42,796 bases of DNA from Bacteriovoracaceae bacterium. Its GTDB lineage: Bacteria > Bdellovibrionota > Bacteriovoracia > Bacteriovoracales > Bacteriovoracaceae. Location: the NCBI GenBank assembly GCA_021737405.1, contig JAIPEG010000021.1, forward strand, positions 1-42,796, read 5' to 3'. Position 1 is the first letter of the stretch. Every line of letters begins with the position of its first letter. The position numbers and the translations under genes were made by a program. Shown in pieces: positions 34,657 through 42,328 of this stretch. Below the pieces are notes generated by a model. It was given only the letters and a program-made list of their open reading frames with translations, was not told the DNA's origin and made no database searches.

Positions 34657-35534
34657 AAGAACGCTAATTTCATGCAAAAGACCGAACCTCCGGCCTTTAA
34701 AAATTCTCCTGTATCTAGCTCGTGAACAATAAATTTATGATTGATAAGTTTTTCCTTAAGAGTCTTTGCTCCTAGAGGAATAAGTATATTTTGCCCATCG
34801 ATACTCCAACTATTACAAGCAAGGGTATCTCTAGCTTCTTCATAGGGAATTTCAATAGTCACAGGAAAGAAGCTATCAATAAGCTGTTGAGACTCTTCGC
34901 TAAATGCTTTTGGGGTCCATGCAACTGTCTTACTATCAAGGATGCACATACATGTATCAAGATGATAGAAGTTCTCATCAACAAGCTCTAGGGGAACAAC
35001 TGCGAGGCCTAATGTTTCTCCAAGGTAATCAACCGCACTAAAGTCAGTACGAAAACCATGACCACACCATAGAAGATCCATTCCAAAATGCCAGATGGCG
35101 TCGCCTGTCCCTTCAAAGTGAATTACTTCATCAGGCAAGCGCTTAGTCTCGATTCCGTGATTCTCAAAGAAGTCAGCAAAGAACTGGACCTCTCCGCTCC
35201 TTTCAGCATGGGCCATCTTGCTTAAGATAATATGCCTTGAATCGATTGGCAGAGTTTGATTCGCCGCAAAAACCATATCTGGAAAGTTTTCCTGCCCGGG
35301 AATGACAAAGACCTTAAGTCCAAATTCCTCTGCTTTTGCTTTTAATTTTTCCCATTGGAAAAGTGCGCGTTTTTCGTCAATTTTTGGAAAATGCCCTTCC
35401 CCATCAACCATATGAGGATTAATCTTATAGGCGACTTTGTAGTAGTCTGGTTTTGCCATGAGAACCTTTCTAGGTGCTTCATAAGGAGAAAAAGGATAGT
35501 TTTTTAACTCTTCTAGAGTCTTTAGAATTGGCAT
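34653..35534 (-). CDS. amidinotransferase-fold hydrolase (dimethylargininase/arginine deiminase-like)
   Basis: A 293-residue cytoplasmic enzyme with the guanidino-modifying fold: NPHMVDGE near the N-terminus, FPDMVFAANQ, FEGTGDAIW with the acidic residues 141 and 145, HLDTCMCILD with His191, and a C-terminal GGSVFCMK with the nucleophile Cys287. The set Asp/Glu, His, Cys is complete. The length is near dimethylarginine dimethylaminohydrolase (DDAH). It may hydrolyse an arginine derivative, giving citrulline or ornithine; substrate uncertain. GAGG lies 5 bases before the ATG. Confidence 0.85.
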   Translation of the reverse strand: MPILKTLEELKNYPFSPYEAPRKVLMAKPDYYKVAYKINPHMVDGEGHFPKIDEKRALFQWEKLKAKAEEFGLKVFVIPGQENFPDMVFAANQTLPIDSRHIILSKMAHAERSGEVQFFADFFENHGIETKRLPDEVIHFEGTGDAIWHFGMDLLWCGHGFRTDFSAVDYLGETLGLAVVPLELVDENFYHLDTCMCILDSKTVAWTPKAFSEESQQLIDSFFPVTIEIPYEEARDTLACNSWSIDGQNILIPLGAKTLKEKLINHKFIVHELDTGEFLKAGGSVFCMKLAFF

Positions 35535-35599
35535 GAAACCTCAGTAGATAAATGCTCATTTATAATGCCACTTTTTCAATAATAACACTAGGAGGGATT

Positions 35600-36478
35600 T
35601 TGCCTTACTTAGAGCAAAAAAATCATAAAACGTATTACCTATCAAAAGGAAGATCAAACAATAAATCTCTTCCACTAATTGGACTTCATGGCGGGCCCGG
35701 AGGAAGTCACCTTTCTCTTTTTTCTCTGACATGGTTATCAGATAAAAGACGAGTTGTTCTTTTCGATCAAATTGGTTCAGGACTTTCAACTTCGATTGAA
35801 AAAAATGAGATGAAGATTGAAACTTTTGTAAACAATCTAGATTCCTTAATTACCCATCTCAAAATCGATAAATTCCATCTCTTAGGTTCAAGCTGGGGCA
35901 CAACACTAGCACTTGAATATTATTTAAGAAAAAAGGGCAGCGGCGTAGCTTCCCTTACTTTTCAATCGCCCATGTTTTCGACAAAGATTTGGGAGCAAGA
36001 TGCAAAACGCTTGATAAAGAAAATGCCCCTAAAAACACAGAAGGTTATCAATTACTGTCATGAAATTGGTGCCACTGATTCAAAAGTCTACAAAGAAGCA
36101 GTCAGAGATTATTATGCAAAACATGTCTTTCGCCTTAAGGCAAGGCCTGAGTGGGCGCCGCCTCGAGTGATCAACCACCATGGAGAGAGAGTGTATGGCC
36201 ATATGTGGGGACCAAGTGAGTTTTACTCCACTGGGACATTGAAGAATTATGATCGTGTCAAAGACCTTCACAAGATAAAGGTACCGACGCTCTTTCTTGT
36301 CGGCCAATACGATGAAGCGACACCTGAGAGTGCTCAACGATTTGCTCGCAAGATAAGAAATGCCGAGGTCGGAGTTATCAAAGGAGCAAGTCACTCAATC
36401 TTCACAGAAAAGCCCGAATTATCACATAAACGATTATCGGCCTTTCTCAAGGTCACTGAAGATAAACTTGTGATATAA
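35600..36478 (+). CDS. alpha/beta hydrolase, proline iminopeptidase-like (peptidase S33)
   Basis: The frame is open from 35552, but a strong ribosome site AGGAGGG at 35590-35596 lies four bases before an in-frame TTG at 35600, so that start is preferred (292 residues). Motifs: oxyanion HGGPGG at about 30-35, nucleophile elbow GSSWG with Ser98, the acidic residue in VGQYDEATP, and His in GASHSIF. The region QIGSGLST resembles QRGCGRST of proline iminopeptidases, with changes. The lid contains RLKARPEWAPPRV. It likely removes N-terminal Pro or cleaves small amides. The DUF5522 gene follows 20 bp later. Confidence 0.85.
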   Translation: MPYLEQKNHKTYYLSKGRSNNKSLPLIGLHGGPGGSHLSLFSLTWLSDKRRVVLFDQIGSGLSTSIEKNEMKIETFVNNLDSLITHLKIDKFHLLGSSWGTTLALEYYLRKKGSGVASLTFQSPMFSTKIWEQDAKRLIKKMPLKTQKVINYCHEIGATDSKVYKEAVRDYYAKHVFRLKARPEWAPPRVINHHGERVYGHMWGPSEFYSTGTLKNYDRVKDLHKIKVPTLFLVGQYDEATPESAQRFARKIRNAEVGVIKGASHSIFTEKPELSHKRLSAFLKVTEDKLVI

Positions 36479-36498
36479 AGAAGAAAAACGAGGAAAAA

Positions 36499-36930
36499 AT
36501 GGCAGAACTATTTTACATAAATGAAGAAGGTAATAATGTGCATACCGCACAATTCCTAAAGAACCGAGGGTCTTGTTGCAAAACAAATTGCCTTCATTGT
36601 CCTTATGGAACGACTTTGAAAAGTTTTGGTCTCGAATTCAAGAGAGTAGGGCAAAACGATATAAGTAGAGCAAATGAAATTATCACCGAGAGTCTCGGTG
36701 ATCAAAGTAGTATTGGGCAAAGTCTCTTAAATGAAGCCTTTGGTAACAATAATAAAAATAAAGTAACGAAGTTTAACTTCAAAGATTTTTACTTTTTTTC
36801 TTTAAAAGGAACTGTTGCAGGGCTCGTTAAAAATGGAAGGCTTCAGCTTAAGGATCTTTTTCTTAGGAAAAACTTCAATGAGCAAGAATTAGACTTGCCC
36901 ACCGTAGAGATGTACTTTCCTAAAGGATAG
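36499..36930 (+). CDS. small protein with DUF5522 Cys motif, plus C-terminal extension
   Basis: A 143-residue protein with GAGG nine bases upstream of the ATG. Residues about 10-40 carry the DUF5522 pattern (GNNVHTAQFLKNRGSCCKTN, then CLHCPYGT), in which Cys26, Cys27, Cys31 and Cys34 could hold a metal. The remaining about 100 residues (FKRVGQNDISRANEII, TKFNFKDFYFFSLKG) are not part of the typical short family and match nothing I know. It is likely co-transcribed with the hydrolase. It overlaps the convergent glutathione peroxidase gene by 11 bp at the 3' end. Confidence 0.7.
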   Translation: MAELFYINEEGNNVHTAQFLKNRGSCCKTNCLHCPYGTTLKSFGLEFKRVGQNDISRANEIITESLGDQSSIGQSLLNEAFGNNNKNKVTKFNFKDFYFFSLKGTVAGLVKNGRLQLKDLFLRKNFNEQELDLPTVEMYFPKG

Positions 36931-37441
36931 ATTCTATTTTATTTTTTAGATCTGTGGATAGAGGTTCAATTCCACTTTTAAAGCGGCCTACAACCTTACC
37001 AACTTTACTCACAAGAAACTTCTCAAAGTTCCATGAAATCTCACCACCGTCTTTTACTAAAAGCTTAATAAGTTGCGGTTTCTTATCTCCGAGTACAGGA
37101 GTCTTCATCGTTAAGGGAAATGTTACCCCATATTTAAGACGACAAAATTTTGCGACCTCTTTGTTACCCTCTGGAGTCTGGCCACCAAAATCATTAGAGG
37201 GAATTCCAACAATCATAAAATTCTTTGCCTTATATTTTTGATACAACTTTTCTAGGTCATCTAATTGACCGGTATATCCGCATTTTGTGGCCACATTAAC
37301 AAAGAGAACTGTTTTACCCTTTAGTTCCGAGAGTTTTAATTTATCGCCATCAGTTTTAGTGACTTCAAGATCATAAATTTCACCTGCAAAAGTATAAGTA
37401 ATAGCGATAACAATGCTCAAAATGATTTTTTTAAAGTTCAT
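36920..37441 (-). CDS. exported glutathione peroxidase-family protein
   Basis: A signal peptide covers 1-19, so it would work in the periplasm, unlike most bacterial Gpx proteins. Family motifs: VNVATKCGYTGQL with the peroxidatic Cys54, the segment VGIPSNDFGGQTPEG (the usual FPCNQFGGQEPG, here with Ser instead of Cys) and ISWNFEKFLV. The loss of that Cys may change the resolving step. It would reduce hydrogen or lipid peroxides with a thiol donor. It belongs to the same strand as the catalase-like gene upstream (72 bp away), so may be part of that group. GGAGG supports the start. Confidence 0.9.
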   Translation of the reverse strand: MNFKKIILSIVIAITYTFAGEIYDLEVTKTDGDKLKLSELKGKTVLFVNVATKCGYTGQLDDLEKLYQKYKAKNFMIVGIPSNDFGGQTPEGNKEVAKFCRLKYGVTFPLTMKTPVLGDKKPQLIKLLVKDGGEISWNFEKFLVSKVGKVVGRFKSGIEPLSTDLKNKIESIL

Positions 37442-37513
37442 AATTCCTCCAATTAAAAGGAATTGTATTGAACAAATGAGAGCATGTCCTTAGAAAGGTG
37501 ATAGACAATGAGG

Positions 37514-38464
37514 CTATTTCTTAGGTCTTACTTCATGACGAAAGAAAATCCCTGTGTCTCCAAATTCAGATGAAATGAACGATGATGTCGAGTAAATATC
37601 AGCAATTTTAATAGAGTCTTTTAAAAATGATGAGATATTCTCTTTTTCATAGTCATAGTAATTAAATTTCGAATGTTTATCTGTTACAGCATAAACACTA
37701 TAGAGCAAAGTTCCTTCTGGAATTTTTTGAAAATCTTCTCTCACATCATGCTTACCGCGGCTTACCTTTAGCGTGGGATTTGGAACAAAGAAAATATGCT
37801 TCGGTGCTTTTGCCGACGTTACTTTTTTACCTGTTGAGTTAATATTGCTAAAGTGATTAAGACCAAGCTCTTCAGGATAGTCGGTTACTCTTTTAAAAAT
37901 ACCATGCACTAATTTTAGCCCAATTCCTCGGCCGATTGGTACAATATTTGAAAGGGGATTTTCAAAGAAGTTGTAATTTTCCTGACCTTCTAAAAGATAT
38001 AAGGCCGACACATTAGCACTTGGAGCGCCATCTCTTAAAACCTTTAAGGCAAGCCCTGGGGCAAAATTTCGCTCTTTTGTAGGCCTATAGGTAATGCTCA
38101 ATCTCAAAAGAGCGCAATCTGCTCCGGAGAAAACTCCCGTATAAGGATGGTTTTCTGTGGCAATAATTTTTACCTTTGCAACTGATCCTCTCCTGTGAAG
38201 GAACTTCTTCCATTTCTTTGGCGCCACATCTGAGTCTAATGCTTTTTTCTTGGTGAGCTGTTGTACCGTCATTCCCAATAGTTGAATGGCCCCAAATTTT
38301 TCAAATTCTGGTAGAGATGTGTGTTGAGTCTTTTCAACATTTTCCCAGAGAAAATCCTGTTTTTGGCAACCACTTAATGCTTGGTAGTTAGCAGGCAGGC
38401 CTTGATGAGCAAGGCCTTTGACTGTGAGTAAAAAACTAAAGATTATTGCTGAGTAAAGTTTCAT
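37514..38464 (-). CDS. secreted catalase-fold-like protein (allene-oxide-synthase-like group?)
   Basis: Start is the ATG at 38464 with GAGG upstream. A signal peptide covers 1-19. The mature part has the catalase-type order: FLHRRGSVAKVKI (His90 in the position of the distal His of catalases), ADCALLRLSITY (Arg121), FAPGLALKVLRDG and then SANVSALYLLEGQENYNFFENPL. The length of about 316 is close to catalase-related small enzymes such as coral allene oxide synthase, which act on fatty acid hydroperoxides. The proximal Tyr-Arg motif is not clear (LLYSVYAVTD at about 255 may match), so heme binding is uncertain. The preceding lipoprotein gene ends 24 bp upstream. Confidence 0.55.
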   Translation of the reverse strand: MKLYSAIIFSFLLTVKGLAHQGLPANYQALSGCQKQDFLWENVEKTQHTSLPEFEKFGAIQLLGMTVQQLTKKKALDSDVAPKKWKKFLHRRGSVAKVKIIATENHPYTGVFSGADCALLRLSITYRPTKERNFAPGLALKVLRDGAPSANVSALYLLEGQENYNFFENPLSNIVPIGRGIGLKLVHGIFKRVTDYPEELGLNHFSNINSTGKKVTSAKAPKHIFFVPNPTLKVSRGKHDVREDFQKIPEGTLLYSVYAVTDKHSKFNYYDYEKENISSFLKDSIKIADIYSTSSFISSEFGDTGIFFRHEVRPKK

Positions 38465-38488
38465 ATTTGGCCTCAAAATTTTGTCGTT

Positions 38489-39523
38489 TTACTTACTTTC
38501 GCCCTCTCCATTTTCTGGATGCTCATAGTACATTAGAAAATCTTCAGGGTTAGCTGGATCAACAAAAATCAGCTCAACTACATCTTGATTCAGAGCTTTT
38601 GTCGCATCAAAAATATCTACAAAGAGACCAATCCTTGTGGAGAGAACTTTATTAGTTTTATCATCGGCTTTTAAAGGTCTTACAAGAAACATACCTTCAG
38701 CTGGCTCAATTGTTTCATAAGTTCCTTCGAGGAAAGCACTTTTCTTATTAGTAAACATTCTAGCTCTTGATTTTCTCGATTTTTTCGCCATTTCAGGATT
38801 CAATTGAAAAGTGCTAATTTTCTGATTTCCCACTTGTTTTAAATCTAAAACAACATCATCAAGACGCCCATAGGCCGAAAGATAAGGTCCTGGTAAAAAT
38901 TCCTTTCTCCATGTAGAGTCTAGACCGATTTTCTTATAAACGAAGCTCGCAATTGTGTATTGAATCCCGTTGTATTTTTTATCGTTATCTTGTGGAAAAA
39001 AGATTTCTTTTGGTTGTCCTTTTTTACCATTTGACGTGAGGATTGCACCAACAAGAGGATGCTCGAGATCCTGTCCTTTTTTAAGCTTTAAATGACGAGG
39101 GTTTTCGCTAGAGAGTGTGACAATTTTATCCCCATCAACCTTTACGGGATAAAAGTGATATTCCCCATCAACTGCTGATGGAACCATTTTATAGACTTCA
39201 AGCTTACTCGTAATATCCTTTAGATAGCCTATAACTTTATTTATAGCAGGCGCCTTGTTTGCAGCAACATATTCAGGGAACATATTAAGGAGATTCACAT
39301 ACTCATGAATAAGGGCATAATAGCTACCCTTTTCTCCTTCGATTTCATTGAGATAGAGTCGAGTAGCAGCGTTATTTGGTCCCTTCCTTCCCAATTTATA
39401 ATCAGCAACACCAAGGTAAGATCCTGTTAAATCGTGGCCAAAGCTTGCCGGTCTTCGCCATTCATTTATTGAAGAGCACGACACAAAGGCCAAAAACGAT
39501 AAAGATAATAAGAATAATTTCAT
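38489..39523 (-). CDS. lipoprotein of unknown function, 344 aa
   Basis: Start is taken at the ATG at 39523 (GGGAG eight bases upstream), which begins the lipoprotein-type signal MKLFLLSLSFLAFVSC; an upstream in-frame ATG is poorer. The mature protein contains EWRRPASFGHDLTGSYLGVA, beta-rich stretches and a basic patch (AKKSRKSRARMF). No family recognised. It is the first gene of a minus-strand group with the catalase-like gene (24 bp) and Gpx, and faces the dioxygenase gene across a 194-bp promoter region. It may be the surface partner of these enzymes. Confidence 0.65.
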   Translation of the reverse strand: MKLFLLSLSFLAFVSCSSINEWRRPASFGHDLTGSYLGVADYKLGRKGPNNAATRLYLNEIEGEKGSYYALIHEYVNLLNMFPEYVAANKAPAINKVIGYLKDITSKLEVYKMVPSAVDGEYHFYPVKVDGDKIVTLSSENPRHLKLKKGQDLEHPLVGAILTSNGKKGQPKEIFFPQDNDKKYNGIQYTIASFVYKKIGLDSTWRKEFLPGPYLSAYGRLDDVVLDLKQVGNQKISTFQLNPEMAKKSRKSRARMFTNKKSAFLEGTYETIEPAEGMFLVRPLKADDKTNKVLSTRIGLFVDIFDATKALNQDVVELIFVDPANPEDFLMYYEHPENGEGESK

Positions 39524-39679
39524 AAAAGAATCTCCCAGAACGATTAAATCACTCATATCTTCTCATGTTAAAAGAAGCAGCGAAACATGCGACTTTTTTC
39601 CTTACTAAAAACCTCAATTAAGAACTCAAACACTAATTAAGCAATATTTACACGATTACTGAAAATTCTTCACCATGTT

Positions 39680-39694
39680 ATTCTTTTAAAGAAT
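39680..39694. promoter_or_regulatory. perfect 7-1-7 palindrome, candidate operator of the dioxygenase gene
   Basis: ATTCTTT-T-AAAGAAT, 23 bp before the ATG at 39718. The 7-1-7 layout is that of Fur/PerR-type boxes, although the sequence is not the known consensus. A peroxide-responsive operator would fit the gene next to it. Confidence 0.35.
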
Positions 39695-39717
39695 TTAACC
39701 CCCAATTGGAGGCATCA

Positions 39718-41901
39718 ATGCATTTAAGTAGAAACCTAGTCCTTGCGCTAATACTCATCAGCGCATCGTGCACAAGTAATAAAGACGTCAAAAGAGAGCT
39801 TTCATCCGAAAAAGATACTCGCACAAAGGCTGAGGCCGATAAAGACTATTGGGAACATCGTGGAAAAGATTGGTCTAAATTTAATTACGATGGTTACTCT
39901 GGCAAAAAGGTGGGCAAATTTGTTGGTGCCATCGCCTCTGGAGAGAACAGAAAATTCTCCTTTGAATTATCAGGTCGTCGTCAACAGCTCCTTGAAGAAA
40001 ACCTTTTTGATACAGGCGTTAGTCCAAATGAGAATATCGATTGTGAAAAGATCATGAAACGAGTTCATCGTAGTGCCTATGGTGAATGTTACTTCTCTAA
40101 AAATCCAGAGCATATTACTGATCGAGATAAGAACCTAGCGAATCAATTACGAATGGGTGCAGTACATGAGAGGTTTGGACGAAATATCAATCAAGACACC
40201 ATTGCAGAGGCTTCAAAGAATGACCTCATGAATCCGAGCCCTTTAGAAATAAGTCAAAGACTTCTCGCTAGAAATGGCAAACAAGTCGATGCACCAGTCA
40301 TCAACGTCCTTGCAACAGCTTGGCTACAGGCAATGAATCATGATTGGTTTACTCATGGAAAGAATTCAAAAACAAAGTCTTATAATATTGATGCTCACAA
40401 ATCTCATGGTGACTTTAAAGACGGTATGAAAATTCCGGCCACACAGACAGAATCAGAGAAGGAAAAAGCTCTCGATAATCATGGTTACGATAAGACATTT
40501 AGAAATAGAGTCACCCATTGGTGGGATGCTTCTCAAATCTACGGCAGTGATCCAGAAACCATTCGTAAAGTTAGAAGCGAGTATAACTCAAAAGGGGTAC
40601 CAACTGGACGCATTTTAAACGACGGTAAAATTGCGGTTGATGCCAAAAACAGACGCTTAGTTTATGGAAAAGATGGTCTGCCGATCACTGGTTTTCACGA
40701 TAATTGGTGGGTAGGACTTGAACTCATTCACACACTCTTTCACCTTGAGCACAATAGTATCGTTGATAAACTTCTAAAGCCTTTGGTTGGCAAGAAAATT
40801 TGCTTACCTGAAAATGGAAAAGCTATCTCTAAATCAGTATGTGGAGATATTCTCTTTGAGAAGGCCAGAATGATCACATCGGCCCTCATGGCCAAAATCC
40901 ATACCTCTGAATGGACACCAGCACTTCTTGACAATGAGATGCTTCAAATAGGTATGAGAAGTAACTGGTATGGAATGAGAGAGGTCACAGGCATTAGTCT
41001 TCCAAGCCTTAGGGCAAAAGTGGATGGAGGCATAAAGCATTTAATCTCTGGTCTCGTTGGTAAGAAGACACTTGATCTCTACAATATACCTTTTACATTA
41101 ACTGAAGAGTTTGTCGCAGTTTACAGGATGCACCCTCTTGTCCCAGATTTTGTGACCGTTAGAAACCAAAAAACAAATAAAGTAACGGAGAAAGTTTCAA
41201 CTCATGAGATGATTTTCCGTAAGGCCAAAGACACTTTTGGAAAACACGGATCGGCCACATGGTTAAATTCCTTTGGAACTTCTTTTCCAGGTGCCATGAC
41301 TCTACATAATTACCCAAGCTGGATGAAGAATTTTGTAGCAGAGAGAAATACTGGCAAGGCTCATGGAGATTCAATCAAAATGGATATGGGAGCTGTCGAT
41401 ATCTTTCGTGATAGGGAAAGAGGGGTTCCAAAATACAATGACTTTCGAAGGGCCTTAAATCTTCCGGCCATAGGATCATTTGAGCAACTCACGCCAAACA
41501 AAGAAGATGTCAAAATACTAAAGGAAATATATCAAGATGACATTGAATCAATGGATTTATTGGTAGGTACATTGGCAGAGGCGGACAGATACCCAGGTTT
41601 TGCCTTTGGTAATACTCCCTTCTATATTTTTGCTCTTATGGCCTCAAGAAGGCTTATGGCAGATCCATTCTTCTCTGATTACTATACCGATGAATACTAC
41701 ACAAGTGCTGGTATTAAGCATGTTCAAAAGCAAAACATGGCAGATGTTATCTTGAGACATTTTCCTGAATTTAAAGATCGATTCTATGGAAAACGAAAGG
41801 TTTTCCCAGGAGATAAGATGGTCGTTAAGAACGCCTTTCGTCCCTGGCTACCAGTTTACAATGACGTAAAAAAGGCGATCAAAGATATGGATAGTTTGTA
41901 A
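39718..41901 (+). CDS. alpha-dioxygenase/cyclooxygenase-superfamily heme enzyme, lipoprotein
   Basis: Start is the ATG at 39718 after GGAGG; the lipoprotein-type signal ends at Cys18. The fold is animal-heme-peroxidase/alpha-DOX: FGRN, WLQAMNHDWF with distal His208 and Gln204 in the Gln-x3-His spacing of cyclooxygenases, HWWDASQIYGSD, IHTLFHLEHNSIVDKL, AKIHTSEWTPALLD, SNWYGM. The block EEFVAVYRMHPLVPD has Tyr469 and proximal His472, the Tyr-x-x-His of alpha-DOX and COX, so the tyrosyl radical needed for dioxygenation is kept. It would oxygenate fatty acids to hydroperoxides, probably at the cell surface. About 40-80 residues longer than plant alpha-DOX. Confidence 0.85.
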   Translation: MHLSRNLVLALILISASCTSNKDVKRELSSEKDTRTKAEADKDYWEHRGKDWSKFNYDGYSGKKVGKFVGAIASGENRKFSFELSGRRQQLLEENLFDTGVSPNENIDCEKIMKRVHRSAYGECYFSKNPEHITDRDKNLANQLRMGAVHERFGRNINQDTIAEASKNDLMNPSPLEISQRLLARNGKQVDAPVINVLATAWLQAMNHDWFTHGKNSKTKSYNIDAHKSHGDFKDGMKIPATQTESEKEKALDNHGYDKTFRNRVTHWWDASQIYGSDPETIRKVRSEYNSKGVPTGRILNDGKIAVDAKNRRLVYGKDGLPITGFHDNWWVGLELIHTLFHLEHNSIVDKLLKPLVGKKICLPENGKAISKSVCGDILFEKARMITSALMAKIHTSEWTPALLDNEMLQIGMRSNWYGMREVTGISLPSLRAKVDGGIKHLISGLVGKKTLDLYNIPFTLTEEFVAVYRMHPLVPDFVTVRNQKTNKVTEKVSTHEMIFRKAKDTFGKHGSATWLNSFGTSFPGAMTLHNYPSWMKNFVAERNTGKAHGDSIKMDMGAVDIFRDRERGVPKYNDFRRALNLPAIGSFEQLTPNKEDVKILKEIYQDDIESMDLLVGTLAEADRYPGFAFGNTPFYIFALMASRRLMADPFFSDYYTDEYYTSAGIKHVQKQNMADVILRHFPEFKDRFYGKRKVFPGDKMVVKNAFRPWLPVYNDVKKAIKDMDSL

Positions 41902-41926
41902 TAAATCTTAAAATATAATGATTAAA

Positions 41927-41957
41927 ACAAGGGTGCTTATTCGGCACCCTTATTTTA
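41927..41957 (+). terminator. rho-independent terminator after the dioxygenase gene
   Basis: AAGGGTGC and GCACCCTT form an 8-bp stem with a 7-base loop, followed by a T-rich tract (ATTTTAT), 28 bases past the stop. Confidence 0.8.
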
Positions 41958-42018
41958 TGATAGAGGAAAAAGGCTTTAAAAGTTAAGTCGTAAATTCAAA
42001 GTCAACATATATAACTTA

Positions 42019-42268
42019 AGGAAGTTGCGACTTGATCTGACAGTCCTTCCTTCTCGGTAGTCGTCTATCAGGTCATATTGTGACCCCAATTCTTCCTTTT
42101 TTTACTGTATGATTTGATTTTCGAAAACCTCCTCTGAAATTTTCTCATTGATTTTTTTTCTTTTACAATCTCTTTCCCTTCCAAAAATATTTGCCACGGA
42201 GTTCTTCCATAACACATCTTACCTTGGTGAGTCCTTTTCTTGTTAAGGAATTGGTTCTGCACATTCAA
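42019..42268 (-). pseudogene. remnant of an IS481/IS3-type transposase and IS end
   Basis: On the minus strand the frame ending at 42068 gives QFLNKKRTHQGKMCYGRTPW, matching the C-terminus of integrase-type (DDE) transposases (Arg-Thr-His-Gln-Gly, then Gly-Arg-Thr-Pro). No upstream transposase part with DDE residues is found, and the start is missing, so it is a broken fragment of about 60 residues. Downstream, at 42024-42042, the minus-strand TGTCAGATCAAGTCGCAAC resembles, from memory, the ends of elements of this group. Positions 41958-42018 and 42269-42328 show nothing else. Confidence 0.65.
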
Positions 42269-42328
42269 TCTCTTCTAGGTCGGGCGTGTCCTGTGACCTT
42301 GCACTTATAAACAACACTCAAGATAAGG

